A stretch of DNA of 64,000 bases, taken from Pseudomonas subflava. GTDB lineage: Bacteria > Pseudomonadota > Gammaproteobacteria > Pseudomonadales > Pseudomonadaceae. Below, piece by piece: positions 38,957-49,704 of the stretch; within the stretch, counting starts at the first letter, position 1; the number at the start of each line of letters is the position of its first letter. A program made the translations under genes and the position numbers. The notes below the pieces were generated by a model, which had not been told where the DNA came from, made no database searches, and was given only the letters and a program-made list of their open reading frames with translations. The stretch is taken from positions 434,001 to 498,000 of the forward strand of contig NZ_JAMXBF010000005.1 of NCBI RefSeq assembly GCF_023823685.1, given 5' to 3'.

Positions 38957-40300
38957 TCAGAACTGGTGATCGGCGGTGTCCGGGTTCAGATCGCTGACGC
39001 CCAGAACGGCCGAGGCCTTCTCGATGGCGGCGGTCTGCTTGACCAGGGCGGCAATGGCGTCACGCACCTTCTGCTGGCCTTCGGCGTTGTCGGCGGCGAT
39101 CAGCTGGTCGAAGTGCACGTTGTCCTTCTCGGCGCTGTCGACCAGCACCTGCAGCTTGGCTTCGGTGGCTTCCAGGTCGGCCTTCAGGGTGCTGTCGGCC
39201 TGGGCGTCGGCCTTGGCGACCAGCGAGGACAGGCTCGGGCCGGTCAGGGTGGTGCCGTCGACCTTCTTGTACTCGCCCAGGTAGATGTTGCGGATGCCCT
39301 TGCCGTTATAGAAGTGCGAGTTGTGGGTGTTGTCGCTGAAGCAGTCGTGCTCGTCTTCGGTGGAATTGGCTTCCAGGGCGACCTTCATGCGCTCGCCGGC
39401 CAGTTCGCCAAGGGAAAGGCTACCCATGCCGAACAGCATCTTGCGCAGGCCGCTCTCGGCCGGCTCGGCCTCCAGCTTGGCGCGGTAGTTGTCGGCGACG
39501 CCGGCTTTCCACTGGCCGACCATTTCGTCCAGGTCCGCGACCAGCAGGTCGGCGGCGGCCTTGATGTAAGCGCGACGGCGCTCGTTGTTGCCACCGGTGG
39601 CGCCTTCGCCGACCACGAAGTCGGTGGCCGGGCGGGCACCGGCGCCCGGGTTGGTGCCGTTCAGATCCTGGCCCCAGAGCAGGAATTCGATGGCGTGGTA
39701 GCCGGTGGCGACGTTGGCTTCGGAACCGCCCAGTTCGTTCAGCTCGGCCAGTTTCTCGCTGGTGATCTCGGTGACGTCGACCTTGTCTTCACCGACCTGG
39801 ATGGTGGTGTTGGCGACGATGTTGGCGCTGGCGCCCGGGTTGCCCAGGGCATGCTGGTAGTCCTTGGCGACGTAGTCGATCAGACCCTCGTCCAGCGGCC
39901 AGGCGTTCAGCTGGCCTTCCCAGTCGTCGACCACGGCGTTGCCGAAGCGGAACGCTTCGGTCTGCATGTAGGGAACGCGAGCGGCCAGCCAGGCCTGCTT
40001 GGCGGCTTTCAGGGTGTCTTCGTTGGGGCTGGCCAGCAGGGCGTCGATGGCGCTCTGCAGCTGCTTGCCGGTGCTGGCGGCATCGCTGAACACGGCGAAG
40101 GCGAGGTCGGCGTAGTGGCTGACCACGGCTTTGGCGGCGGCTTCGTCGACCTTGGCGGCGGATGCCGGAGTGGCTTCGCTGGTGACGGCGGCAGGTGCGG
40201 TGGCCTGCGGCGCGGCGGCTTCTTTCTTGTCGTCGCCGCAGCCGGCGAGGGAAATGGCGAGGGCCAACAGGCTGGCGGTAGCCAGGGGCATACGAGTCAT
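38957..40300 (-). CDS. icmP: Imelysin-family lipoprotein (IcmP-like, M75)
   Basis: 447 residues. The lipoprotein signal ends in LAGC with Cys21, followed by an Ala/Thr/Pro-rich linker. The complete GxHxxE motif is G200-Y-H202-A-I-E205 (GYHAIEFLLWGQD). The P. aeruginosa homologue was reported as an insulin-cleaving metalloproteinase; related imelysins bind iron. The start MTRMPLATAS follows CAAAGGAC. A Fur-box-like site lies 50 bases upstream. It is the first gene of the imelysin/di-haem cluster, separated from the others by a terminator. Confidence 0.88.
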   Translation of the reverse strand: MTRMPLATASLLALAISLAGCGDDKKEAAAPQATAPAAVTSEATPASAAKVDEAAAKAVVSHYADLAFAVFSDAASTGKQLQSAIDALLASPNEDTLKAAKQAWLAARVPYMQTEAFRFGNAVVDDWEGQLNAWPLDEGLIDYVAKDYQHALGNPGASANIVANTTIQVGEDKVDVTEITSEKLAELNELGGSEANVATGYHAIEFLLWGQDLNGTNPGAGARPATDFVVGEGATGGNNERRRAYIKAAADLLVADLDEMVGQWKAGVADNYRAKLEAEPAESGLRKMLFGMGSLSLGELAGERMKVALEANSTEDEHDCFSDNTHNSHFYNGKGIRNIYLGEYKKVDGTTLTGPSLSSLVAKADAQADSTLKADLEATEAKLQVLVDSAEKDNVHFDQLIAADNAEGQQKVRDAIAALVKQTAAIEKASAVLGVSDLNPDTADHQF

Positions 40301-40349
40301 GGCGGAGTCCTTTGCTTCTTAGTGTTGGGCGTGAAAACCGGTCAATGAT

Positions 40350-40368
40350 GCGAAAGATTTTCATTAAA
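40350..40368 (-). promoter_or_regulatory. icmP: Fur-box-like site upstream of icmP
   Basis: The minus strand TTTAATGAAAATCTTTCGC agrees with the 19-base Fur consensus at 13 positions. It lies 50 bases before the icmP ATG, suitable for iron repression. Confidence 0.55.
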
Positions 40369-40452
40369 TGCAAAGCCGTTTTCCGTTCGTCGGCTTGTGG
40401 ACGTGCGGCATGCTGTCGCTAGAATGCCAGCAATTCACAAGGAGCGTTGTCC

Positions 40453-41025
40453 ATGAGCCTCACCGTCGTCGCCGTCATCGTCGTGCTGTTTCTTCTCGCC
40501 GCCTGGGCGGTGGTGCTCTACAACGGACTGGTGCGCCTCAAGCACGGCGTGACCAAGGCCTGGTCGAACATCGACGTGCTGCTCAAGCAGCGCCACGACG
40601 AGCTGCCCAAGCTGGTGGAGACCTGCAAGCAGTACATGCAGCACGAGCGCACCACCCTGGAACGGGTGATCGCCGCCCGCAGCGCCGTGGCCAGTGCCCG
40701 CGAGCAGCAGGACGTGGGTGCCCTGGGCAAGGCCGAGAGCAGCCTGCGTGCCGGTCTCGGTCAGCTTTTCGCCCTGGCCGAGAACTATCCGGACCTGAAG
40801 GCCAACGACAGCTTCCAGCACCTGCAGCAGCGCATCTCCGGGCTGGAGAACGCCATCGCCGACCGCCGCGAGCTGTACAACGAGGCGGTCAACCTGAACA
40901 ACGTGCGCATCGAGCAGTTCCCCGACGTGATCCTGGCGCGGATGTTCGCCTTCAAGGAGGCCGAGCTGCTGCAGTTCAGCGAGCAAGAGAAGGCCGACGT
41001 CGACCTCAAGTCGCTGTTCAGCTGA
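40453..41025 (+). CDS. lemA: LemA family membrane protein
   Basis: 190 residues. One N-terminal membrane helix (VVAVIVVLFLLAAWAVVLY) is followed by a long helical cytoplasmic or periplasmic part. Signatures are YNGLVRLKHGVTKAWSNIDVLLKQRHDELPKLV near 25-57 (shown in part) and AVNLNNVRIEQFPDVILA. The start ATG at 40453 is 8 bases after GGAG; a TTG two codons earlier is possible. It is joined to the GIDE-domain gene by a 1-base gap. The molecular role of LemA is unknown. This family is unrelated to the GacS kinase once called LemA. Confidence 0.9.
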   Translation: MSLTVVAVIVVLFLLAAWAVVLYNGLVRLKHGVTKAWSNIDVLLKQRHDELPKLVETCKQYMQHERTTLERVIAARSAVASAREQQDVGALGKAESSLRAGLGQLFALAENYPDLKANDSFQHLQQRISGLENAIADRRELYNEAVNLNNVRIEQFPDVILARMFAFKEAELLQFSEQEKADVDLKSLFS

Positions 41026-41026
41026 G

Positions 41027-41938
41027 ATGGATGTCGGCGGTCTGGCCATGAGCATGGCCTTCAGCGTCGGCGCCTGCGTCGGTGGCGGCTGGTGGTGCAT
41101 CCAGCGCCTGTCCGAGGCGCGCTTCCTGCTCAACACGCCGACCTCGAAGATCCGCTCGGCGGCTCAGGGCTACGTCGAGCTGTACGGCGTGGTCGATGCG
41201 TTGCCCGAAGGCGCGCAGCTGGCCGGGCCGCTGACCGGCCAGCCGTGCCTGTGGTGGCGTTTCAAGATCGAAGAGTACGACGATGACGGCAAGCACAAGC
41301 GCTGGCGTATGGTGGAGAGCGGCACCAGCGCCGAGCCGATCCGCCTGAAGGACGCCACTGGCGAGTGTCTGGTCGATCCGCGCGGCGCCGAAGTCCGTCC
41401 CGCCACGCGCGATGTCTGGCATGGCAGCGAGCGTCATCCGCTCGGCGCCAGCGCCGACACGGGGCTGCTGTCCGCACTCTTCTCCAGCGGCGAGTACCGC
41501 TACACCGAGGAGCGCCTGCATGTCGGACAGCCGCTGTACGCCATCGGTGACTTCCATACCCTCGGTGGGGCCGAGGCGTTCGACCTGACCCTGGCACAGG
41601 GCGCGGTGGTGCGCGAGTGGAAGGGCGACTTCGCCGGGCTGCTGCAGCGCTTCGACAGTAATGGCGACGGCGAACTGGGGCCGCAGGAGTGGGAGAGGAT
41701 GCGCGAATCGGCGCGAGCCGAGGCGCAGCGACGCCAGCTGCAGCGCGGCGATGCGCCAGTGCACAACCAGCTGCGTCGTCCCCGCGAGAGTTATCCCTTC
41801 ATCCTCGCCTGCGCCGGCGAGGATGAACTGGCGAAAAGCTTTTACTGGCAGGCGCTGGCCGGTGGCGTGCTCTGCCTCTTGGGCGCCCTGGCCACCACCT
41901 GGCTGCTGCTCAACGTGGTGCTTCCCGAGCTGGGCTGA
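41027..41938 (+). CDS. GIDE-domain membrane protein with an EF-hand loop
   Basis: 303 residues. A short N-terminal membrane segment precedes a GIDE (MUL1-type BAM) domain: KIRSAAQGYVELYG at 41-54, then PLTGQPCLWWRFKIEEY, WRMVESGTS and IRLKDATGECLVDPRGAEV. A canonical EF-hand loop lies at 210-221, with Asp210, Asn212, Asp214, Gly215, Glu216 and Glu221. A final membrane helix is about 277-300. No RING finger is present, so it is not a ubiquitin ligase. It starts one base after lemA ends, so the two are a functional pair, possibly calcium-responsive. Confidence 0.82.
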   Translation: MDVGGLAMSMAFSVGACVGGGWWCIQRLSEARFLLNTPTSKIRSAAQGYVELYGVVDALPEGAQLAGPLTGQPCLWWRFKIEEYDDDGKHKRWRMVESGTSAEPIRLKDATGECLVDPRGAEVRPATRDVWHGSERHPLGASADTGLLSALFSSGEYRYTEERLHVGQPLYAIGDFHTLGGAEAFDLTLAQGAVVREWKGDFAGLLQRFDSNGDGELGPQEWERMRESARAEAQRRQLQRGDAPVHNQLRRPRESYPFILACAGEDELAKSFYWQALAGGVLCLLGALATTWLLLNVVLPELG

Positions 41939-42442
41939 TCACTTGCCCTGCTTGTGAATGCCCTTGGGCAGCTGCACCACCCGGCTTTCGGAATAGATGT
42001 CGTGCCAGCTGCGCTTCTCCTTGTCCCAGAGACTCCAGAAGAAGCCGAGCCCGAGGAACAGCCATGAGCCAATGGCCACGACGAAGCGCAGCAGCGCCTG
42101 CCACAGGCTGATCGCCGAGCCATCGGCGTTCTGGATGCGCAGGCCCCAGGCCTGCATGCCGAGGGTCTGGCCATTGTGGGTCCAGAACTTGGCGAAGAAG
42201 GCGAACAGGCCGAGCAGCACGAGGCTTGCCAGCAGCGGATCGTTGTCCAAGGCGCCGGCCTGGGACAGTTCGAGCAGCCGCTCGCTGCCGTGGATCAGGC
42301 GCAGCAGACCCTGCTGGTAGATCAGACCGATGACCATGACCAGGGCGACGCAGAGCAGGAAGTCGTAGAAGATCGCGGCGAAGCGGCGGATCAGTCCGGC
42401 GGTGGGGAAATCGCCCTGGGGGCGCAGCATGTGCTTGGGCAT
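41939..42442 (-). CDS. RDD family membrane protein
   Basis: 167 residues. It carries the RDD pattern: an early Arg in GLIRRFAAIFYDFLLC, and membrane helices at about 22-45, 70-88 and 118-138. WTHNGQTLGMQAWGLRIQNADG is the second conserved block. RDD proteins are small membrane proteins proposed as transporters or channel-like. The gene converges on the GIDE gene with no spacer: its stop directly follows the GIDE stop. Substrate unknown. Confidence 0.85.
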   Translation of the reverse strand: MPKHMLRPQGDFPTAGLIRRFAAIFYDFLLCVALVMVIGLIYQQGLLRLIHGSERLLELSQAGALDNDPLLASLVLLGLFAFFAKFWTHNGQTLGMQAWGLRIQNADGSAISLWQALLRFVVAIGSWLFLGLGFFWSLWDKEKRSWHDIYSESRVVQLPKGIHKQGK

Positions 42443-42498
42443 GGAGGGCTCGCGGCGTGAAAGTGCGCGCGATTGTACGGGGTGAAAGCAGCGGGCAC

Positions 42499-42532
42499 AA
42501 AAAAGCCCCTGATGTCGCCATCAGGGGCTTTT
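42499..42532 (-). terminator. Terminator of the cold-shock gene
   Basis: AGCCCCTGATG and CATCAGGGGCT pair, with a T run on the minus strand (A run 42498-42504 on the plus strand). Confidence 0.87.
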
Positions 42533-42546
42533 CGTAGCAGCAGCGA

Positions 42547-42759
42547 TTAGCCCAGAACCTGGACCTTGTCAGCTTGCATGCCTTTCTGGCCTTGCACGGC
42601 TTCGAAAGTGACCTTCTGGCCTTCTTTCAGGCTGCGGAAGCCACTACCTTCGATAGCGCGGAAGTGCACGAACAGATCCGGACCGCTCTCGGGGGTGATG
42701 AAGCCGAAGCCCTTCTCGTCGTTGAACCATTTGACGGTGCCGGTTTGACGATTCGACAT
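42547..42759 (-). CDS. CspA-family cold-shock protein
   Basis: 70 residues, a single cold-shock domain. RNP1 is KGFGFI and RNP2 is LFVHF, the aromatic single-strand RNA/DNA binding patch. It begins [20 protein letters not shown]. Acts as an RNA chaperone; whether it is cold-induced cannot be seen. A structured 255-base leader separates it from the tRNA-Leu gene upstream in the same direction; such long leaders are usual for csp genes. The ribosome-binding site is AAGGAAA. Confidence 0.94.
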   Translation of the reverse strand: MSNRQTGTVKWFNDEKGFGFITPESGPDLFVHFRAIEGSGFRSLKEGQKVTFEAVQGQKGMQADKVQVLG

Positions 42760-43014
42760 TGTCTTATTTCCTTGAAACTAGAGTTGATGACAGCCTCCCG
42801 GTTTTGGACACGAGAGGGCTGGAACTGGTTGCAGAGAGTAAGAGAAGTCGAGCGGGATGTAGCGGATCTAAGATCTACTGCACCAGGTCACGATTCAAGG
42901 CGACCCATGCAAACACAGTTGGCCAACTCTACGCTAACTCAAATGAGTTTGCCAACCCCCTTGGAAGGGCTGATTCCAGAGGCTTTGCGAGGGATTTTAG
43001 AGGGAAGTAAATCG

Positions 43015-43099
43015 TGGTGCCCCGGGAGAGACTCGAACTCTCACTTCTTTCGAAAACGGATTTTGAATCCGCCGCGTCTACCGATTCCGCCACCGAGGC
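43015..43099 (-). tRNA. tRNA-Leu (anticodon CAA)
   Basis: 85 bases including an encoded CCA. Acceptor GCCTCGG pairs with CCGGGGC and the discriminator is A. The anticodon loop TTCAAAA gives CAA. The long variable arm (TTTTCGAAAGAAGTG region) and GAGTTCGAGTCTC T-arm are those of a class II leucine tRNA. It reads UUG codons. Confidence 0.95.
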
Positions 43100-43112
43100 A
43101 CGATGGGCGCGC

Positions 43113-43142
43113 AGTATAGGGAAGGCGGTCCTGGCCGGTCAA
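43113..43142 (-). promoter_or_regulatory. Sigma-70 promoter of tRNA-Leu
   Basis: TTGACC (43137-43142), 18-base spacer and TATACT (43113-43118) on the minus strand, with a GCGCGCCC discriminator typical of stringently controlled stable-RNA promoters. It is 14 bases from the tRNA 5' end. Confidence 0.75.
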
Positions 43143-43291
43143 TTGCGCAAGAGGTTTGCCACGGGCACTTACAAATTCTTCTCCGCGATCCGATTAGCCA
43201 GCTAAATCAAAATGTTAGGCTGCGGTCTCGAATTCGCGGCGCTCCTTTTGGCAGCGCCCGGGAGGTTTGCCTAGCAGAGGAGAGCGCCGCG

Positions 43292-45052
43292 ATGCACGCC
43301 ATCAGCTTTATCCAGGACCTTGCCGTGATCATGCTGGTCGCCGGCGTGGTGACGGTGCTGTTCCACCGCATGCGTCAGCCGGTCGTACTCGGCTACATCC
43401 TTGCAGGCTTCATCATCGGCCCGCACACGCCTCCCTTCGAGCTGATCCACGACGAGGAGACGATCAAGACCCTGGCCGAGCTGGGTGTGATTTTCCTGAT
43501 GTTCTTCCTCGGTCTCGAGTTCAGCCTGCGCAAGCTCTTCAGCGTGGGGGCTACGGCGTTCATCGCGGCGGCGCTGGAGATCGCGCTAATGCTGTGGATC
43601 GGCTACGAGATCGGCAGCTTCTTCGGCTGGAGCAAGATGGACTCGCTGTTCCTAGGCGGCATCCTGGCGATCTCCTCGACCACCATCATCATCAAGGCGC
43701 TGGGCGATCTAAAGCTGAAGAACGAGCGCTTCGCGCAGCTTATCTTCGGTGTGCTGATCGTCGAGGATATCCTCGGTATCGGCATCATCGCCCTGCTGTC
43801 GGGCATCGCCGTCAGCGGCTCGGTGGAGACCGGTGAGGTGTTCGCCACCGTCGGCAAGCTGTCGCTGTTCATGGTGGTGGCGCTGGTCATCGGCATTCTC
43901 CTGGTGCCGCGCATCCTGGCTTACGTGGCGCAGTTCGAGAGCAACGAGATGCTGCTGGTCACGGTGCTCGGCCTGTGCTTCGGCTTCTGCCTGCTGGTGG
44001 TCAAGCTGGAGTACAGCATGGTGCTGGGCGCCTTCCTGATCGGCGCGATCATGGCTGAGTCGCGCCAGTTGCCGCAGATCGAGCGGCTCATCGAGCCGGT
44101 GCGTGACATGTTCAGCGCGATCTTCTTCGTTGCCATCGGCCTGCTGATCGACCCGGCCGTGCTGGTCGAGTACGCGGTGCCGATCCTGGTGATCACCGTC
44201 GCGGTCATCGTCGGCAAGGTGCTGTCCTGCAGTCTCGGCGCCTTCATCGCCGGCAACGACGGGCGCACCTCGCTGCGAGTCGGCATGGGCCTGTCGCAGA
44301 TCGGCGAGTTCTCTTTCATCATCGCCGCGCTGGGCATGACTCTGCAGGTAACCAGCGACTTCCTCTACCCGGTGGCGGTGGCAGTTTCGGCCATCACCAC
44401 CCTGACCACGCCCTACCTGATTCGCGCCGCCGATCCCTTCTCCAATCGGCTGGCCGGCCTGATGCCCGAGCGCATCGCGCGGGTCTTCGGCCTCTACGGC
44501 GAGTGGTTGCGTAGCATTCAGCCCCAGGGGCAGAACGTGGTGCTGCTGGGCATGATCCGGCGCATTCTGCTGCAGGTAGGCGTGAACATCGCGCTGGTAG
44601 TGGCGATCTTCCTAAGCGCCAGTTACTTCGCGGCGACGCTGGCGGGTTATCTGGAGCCCTGGGTCGAGGCGCAGAACGCGCAGAAGGCGTTGGTCTGGGG
44701 TGGTGCGCTGTTGCTGTCGCTGCCTTTCCTGGTCGCCGCCTATCGCAAGCTCAAGGCGCTGGCCATGCTGCTGGCTGAGCTCGGTGTGCGGCCGGAGAGT
44801 GCCGGCCGCCACACGGTGCGGGTGCGCAAGGTCATCTCCGAGCTGATCCCGCTGCTGTCGCTGGTAGTGATCATGCTTATGCTCGCACCGTTGTCCGCCA
44901 GCATCCTGCCGACCGGCGAGGCGCTGCTGATCATCGGACTGGTGGCGGTGGCGGCCATCGCCCTGTTCTGGCGCTGGCTGATCCGTCTGCATTCGCGCAT
45001 GCAGATCGCGTTGTTGGAGACCCTGGAGCAGGACAAGCATGAATCGCACTGA
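43292..45052 (+). CDS. CPA2-family monovalent cation:proton antiporter
   Basis: 586 residues with 12-14 hydrophobic segments. The KefB/RosB-type core shows VLGYILAGFIIGPHTPP, LGVIFLMFFLGLEFS and LAISSTTIIIKAL, and the GLSQIGEFSFIIAALG block. It lacks the C-terminal TrkA-N/RCK nucleotide-binding domain of true KefB/KefC; instead it ends with more membrane helices and a short basic tail. The start ATG at 43292 follows AGAGGAGAG. Likely exchanges K+ or Na+ for H+. It is monocistronic, 74 bases before queA. Confidence 0.88.
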   Translation: MHAISFIQDLAVIMLVAGVVTVLFHRMRQPVVLGYILAGFIIGPHTPPFELIHDEETIKTLAELGVIFLMFFLGLEFSLRKLFSVGATAFIAAALEIALMLWIGYEIGSFFGWSKMDSLFLGGILAISSTTIIIKALGDLKLKNERFAQLIFGVLIVEDILGIGIIALLSGIAVSGSVETGEVFATVGKLSLFMVVALVIGILLVPRILAYVAQFESNEMLLVTVLGLCFGFCLLVVKLEYSMVLGAFLIGAIMAESRQLPQIERLIEPVRDMFSAIFFVAIGLLIDPAVLVEYAVPILVITVAVIVGKVLSCSLGAFIAGNDGRTSLRVGMGLSQIGEFSFIIAALGMTLQVTSDFLYPVAVAVSAITTLTTPYLIRAADPFSNRLAGLMPERIARVFGLYGEWLRSIQPQGQNVVLLGMIRRILLQVGVNIALVVAIFLSASYFAATLAGYLEPWVEAQNAQKALVWGGALLLSLPFLVAAYRKLKALAMLLAELGVRPESAGRHTVRVRKVISELIPLLSLVVIMLMLAPLSASILPTGEALLIIGLVAVAAIALFWRWLIRLHSRMQIALLETLEQDKHESH

Positions 45053-45126
45053 GCCGGTGATCGGCCCGCGCGTGGCCCGCGCGTGCGCTTTCCGGTAAGC
45101 TCTGCGCCCCCTGCGAGACTGACCCC

Positions 45127-47306
<2,180 letters not shown>

Positions 47307-47421
47307 GGGCGGGCGCGCGGCTTGAAATTCGCGGTGCGCCTCCCCATGTATGCGCGATGCTGCCGAGAACCGGCTTCGCTCCACACGACACAGTCAAAAA
47401 AGACCGAAATAGGAGTTTTCC

Positions 47422-47763
47422 ATGAGCTTTCTGATTCCCGCCGCCTATGCCGACGCCGCCGCTCCGGCCGCCGCTGCCGGCCCCGCCGGCTCCGGCTTCG
47501 AGTGGGTGTTCCTGATCGGCTTCCTGGTGATCTTCTATCTGATGATCTGGCGTCCCCAGGCCAAGCGCGCCAAGGAGCACAAGAATCTTCTCGGCGGCCT
47601 GCAGAAGGGCGACGAGGTGGTCACCAGCGGTGGCATCGTCGGCAAGGTCAACAAGGTCACTGATGACTTCGTGGTGGTCGAGATCGCCGACAACGTCGAG
47701 CTGAAGTTCCAGAAGCAGGCCATCGCGGCGACTCTGCCCAAGGGCACTCTGAAGTCGATCTAA
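47422..47763 (+). CDS. yajC: Preprotein translocase subunit YajC
   Basis: 113 residues. One N-terminal membrane helix (FEWVFLIGFLVIFYLMIW) is followed by a cytoplasmic domain with KRAKEHKNLLGGLQKGDEVVTSGGIVGKV, the YajC signature (given in part here). Associates with SecDF and AcrB-type pumps. The start follows AGGAG. It is the first gene of yajC-secD-secF, 115 bases after tgt. Confidence 0.96.
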   Translation: MSFLIPAAYADAAAPAAAAGPAGSGFEWVFLIGFLVIFYLMIWRPQAKRAKEHKNLLGGLQKGDEVVTSGGIVGKVNKVTDDFVVVEIADNVELKFQKQAIAATLPKGTLKSI

Positions 47764-47782
47764 CGATTCTTCGTTCATCTCA

Positions 47783-47805
47783 ACGGGGCGCCTAAGGCGC
47801 CCCGT
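47783..47805 (+). other. Stem-loop between yajC and secD
   Basis: ACGGGGCGCC-TAA-GGCGCCCCGT, a perfect 10-base stem with no T run. It could stabilise the yajC mRNA or attenuate secDF. The stem is identical to that of the dksA terminator at 11441-11462. Confidence 0.65.
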
Positions 47806-47823
47806 GTCATAACGGGCGGCGTC

Positions 47824-49695
47824 ATGCTCAACAAATATCCCCTGTGGAAATACCTGCTGATCCTGGCTGTGCTGGCGGTCGGATTCATTTACTCCGCACC
47901 CAACCTGTATCCGGACGATCCGGCCATCCAGATCAGCGGCTCCAGTTCCGCCCTGCAGGTCGGCCAGGCCGACCTCGACCGCGTCAACCGGGCGCTGGAG
48001 GATGGCGGCATTCAGGTCAAGGCCGCCAAGCTGGGCGAGAAGCCGGGCGAAGGCAGCCTGCTGCGCCTGGTCAAGCAGGAGGATCAGCTGCCGGCCAAGG
48101 AGCTGGTACGCAAGCTGCTCGGCGACGAATACGTCGTGGCCCTGAACCTGGCGCCGACCACCCCCGAGTGGCTGCGCAATCTGGGCGCCGGCCCGATGAA
48201 GCTGGGTCTGGACCTGTCCGGTGGCGTGCACTTCCTGCTGGAAGTGGACATGGACAAGGCCATGGATGCCCGCCTCAAGGTCTACGAGAGCGAAATCAAG
48301 AGCCTGCTGCGCAAGGAGCGCGTGCGCTATCGCAGCCTGCCGCAGCAGGACGGCGCGATCCAGCTGGGCTTCGCCGACACCGAGACCCTGGAGAAGGCCC
48401 AGGATCTGGTGCGCAAGAACTTCACCGACTTCGCCATGACCTCGGCGGAGCGCGCCGAGCAGCAGGTGCTGCGTCTGGCCCTGACCGAGGCCAAGCGTGC
48501 GGAGATCCGCGAGTACTCGATCAAGCAGAACCTCACCACCGTGCGCAACCGGGTCAACGAGCTGGGCGTCGCCGAGCCGCTGGTCCAGCGCCAGGGCGCC
48601 AACCGCATCGTGGTCGAGCTGCCGGGCGTGCAGGACACCGCCGAAGCCAAGCGCATCCTCGGCAAGACCGCCAACCTGGAGTTCCGCCTGCAAGCCGAGC
48701 CGGACGCGGCGCGCGCCTCCACCGAATCCTTCGAGTTCCGCGAGGAGGGCCGCCCCGCCGTCGCGCTGGAGCGCAGCCTGATCATCACCGGTGACCAGGT
48801 CACCGATGCCCAGGCCAGTTACGACGAGAACGGCCGTCCGCAGGTGAACATCCGCCTGGACGGCCACGGCGGCGAGCTGATGAACCGCGCGACCCGCAAC
48901 AACGTCGGTCGCAGCATGGCGGTGATCTTCATCGAGCAGAAGCCGCTGACCCGCTACGTCAAGCAGATGGTCGACGGCGTCGAGAAAGAAATCGCGGTAC
49001 CGTCCTTCAAGGAAGAGAAGAAGATCATCAGCCTGGCCACCATTCAGTCGGCGCTGGGCAGCCAGTTCCGCATCACCGGCCTGGATGGCCAGGGTGAGTC
49101 CTCCGAGCTGGCCCTGCTGCTGCGCGCCGGTGGCCTGGCCGCGCCGATGTACTTCGCCGAAGAGCGCACCATTGGTCCCAGCCTGGGTGCCGACAACATT
49201 GCCAAGGGTATCGATGCCTCCATCTGGGGCATGATCTTCGTGTCGATCTTCATCATCGCCATCTACCGCTTCTTCGGTGTGCTGGCGACCGTGGCCCTGG
49301 GCTTCAACATGGTCCTGCTGCTGGCGCTGATGTCGGCGCTGAGTGCGACCCTGACCCTGCCGGGCATCGCCGGTATCGTGCTGACCATGGGCATGGCGGT
49401 GGACGCCAACGTGCTGATCTTCTCGCGTATCCGCGAGGAGATCGCCAACGGCATGTCCATCCAGCGCGCCATCCACGAGGGCTTCGATCGTGCCTACTCG
49501 GCGATCCTCGACGCCAACCTGACCACGCTTCTAGTCGGCGGCATCCTGTTCGCGATGGGCAGCGGGCCGGTCAAGGGCTTCGCCGTGACCATGTCGCTGG
49601 GCATCCTCACCTCGATGTTCACCGCCATCATGGTGACCCGTGCGATGGTCAACCTGATCTTCGGCGGGCGCGACCTCAAGAAGCTGTGGATTTAA
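47824..49695 (+). CDS. secD: Protein translocase subunit SecD
   Basis: 623 residues, RND-superfamily component that uses the proton gradient to complete export. The first helix is at about 9-27. A large periplasmic P1 domain follows with GLDLSGGVHFLLEVD near 130. The C-terminal five helices start near 455 and include the motifs GFNMVLLLALMSALSATLTLPG and GMAVDANVLIFSRIREE (shown in part). It lies 60 bases behind yajC and 9 bases before secF. Confidence 0.97.
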   Translation: MLNKYPLWKYLLILAVLAVGFIYSAPNLYPDDPAIQISGSSSALQVGQADLDRVNRALEDGGIQVKAAKLGEKPGEGSLLRLVKQEDQLPAKELVRKLLGDEYVVALNLAPTTPEWLRNLGAGPMKLGLDLSGGVHFLLEVDMDKAMDARLKVYESEIKSLLRKERVRYRSLPQQDGAIQLGFADTETLEKAQDLVRKNFTDFAMTSAERAEQQVLRLALTEAKRAEIREYSIKQNLTTVRNRVNELGVAEPLVQRQGANRIVVELPGVQDTAEAKRILGKTANLEFRLQAEPDAARASTESFEFREEGRPAVALERSLIITGDQVTDAQASYDENGRPQVNIRLDGHGGELMNRATRNNVGRSMAVIFIEQKPLTRYVKQMVDGVEKEIAVPSFKEEKKIISLATIQSALGSQFRITGLDGQGESSELALLLRAGGLAAPMYFAEERTIGPSLGADNIAKGIDASIWGMIFVSIFIIAIYRFFGVLATVALGFNMVLLLALMSALSATLTLPGIAGIVLTMGMAVDANVLIFSRIREEIANGMSIQRAIHEGFDRAYSAILDANLTTLLVGGILFAMGSGPVKGFAVTMSLGILTSMFTAIMVTRAMVNLIFGGRDLKKLWI

Positions 49696-49704
49696 GGAGC
49701 AGCC

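Noticed and set aside
41027..41938. GIDE protein as a bacterial E3 ubiquitin ligase
   Set aside because: Only the GIDE/BAM part is present. There is no RING finger cysteine/histidine set, so ligase activity is not supported.
42900..43099. Possible integration site at tRNA-Leu
   Set aside because: I looked for a repeated tRNA 3' end and an integrase gene nearby and found neither in the window.
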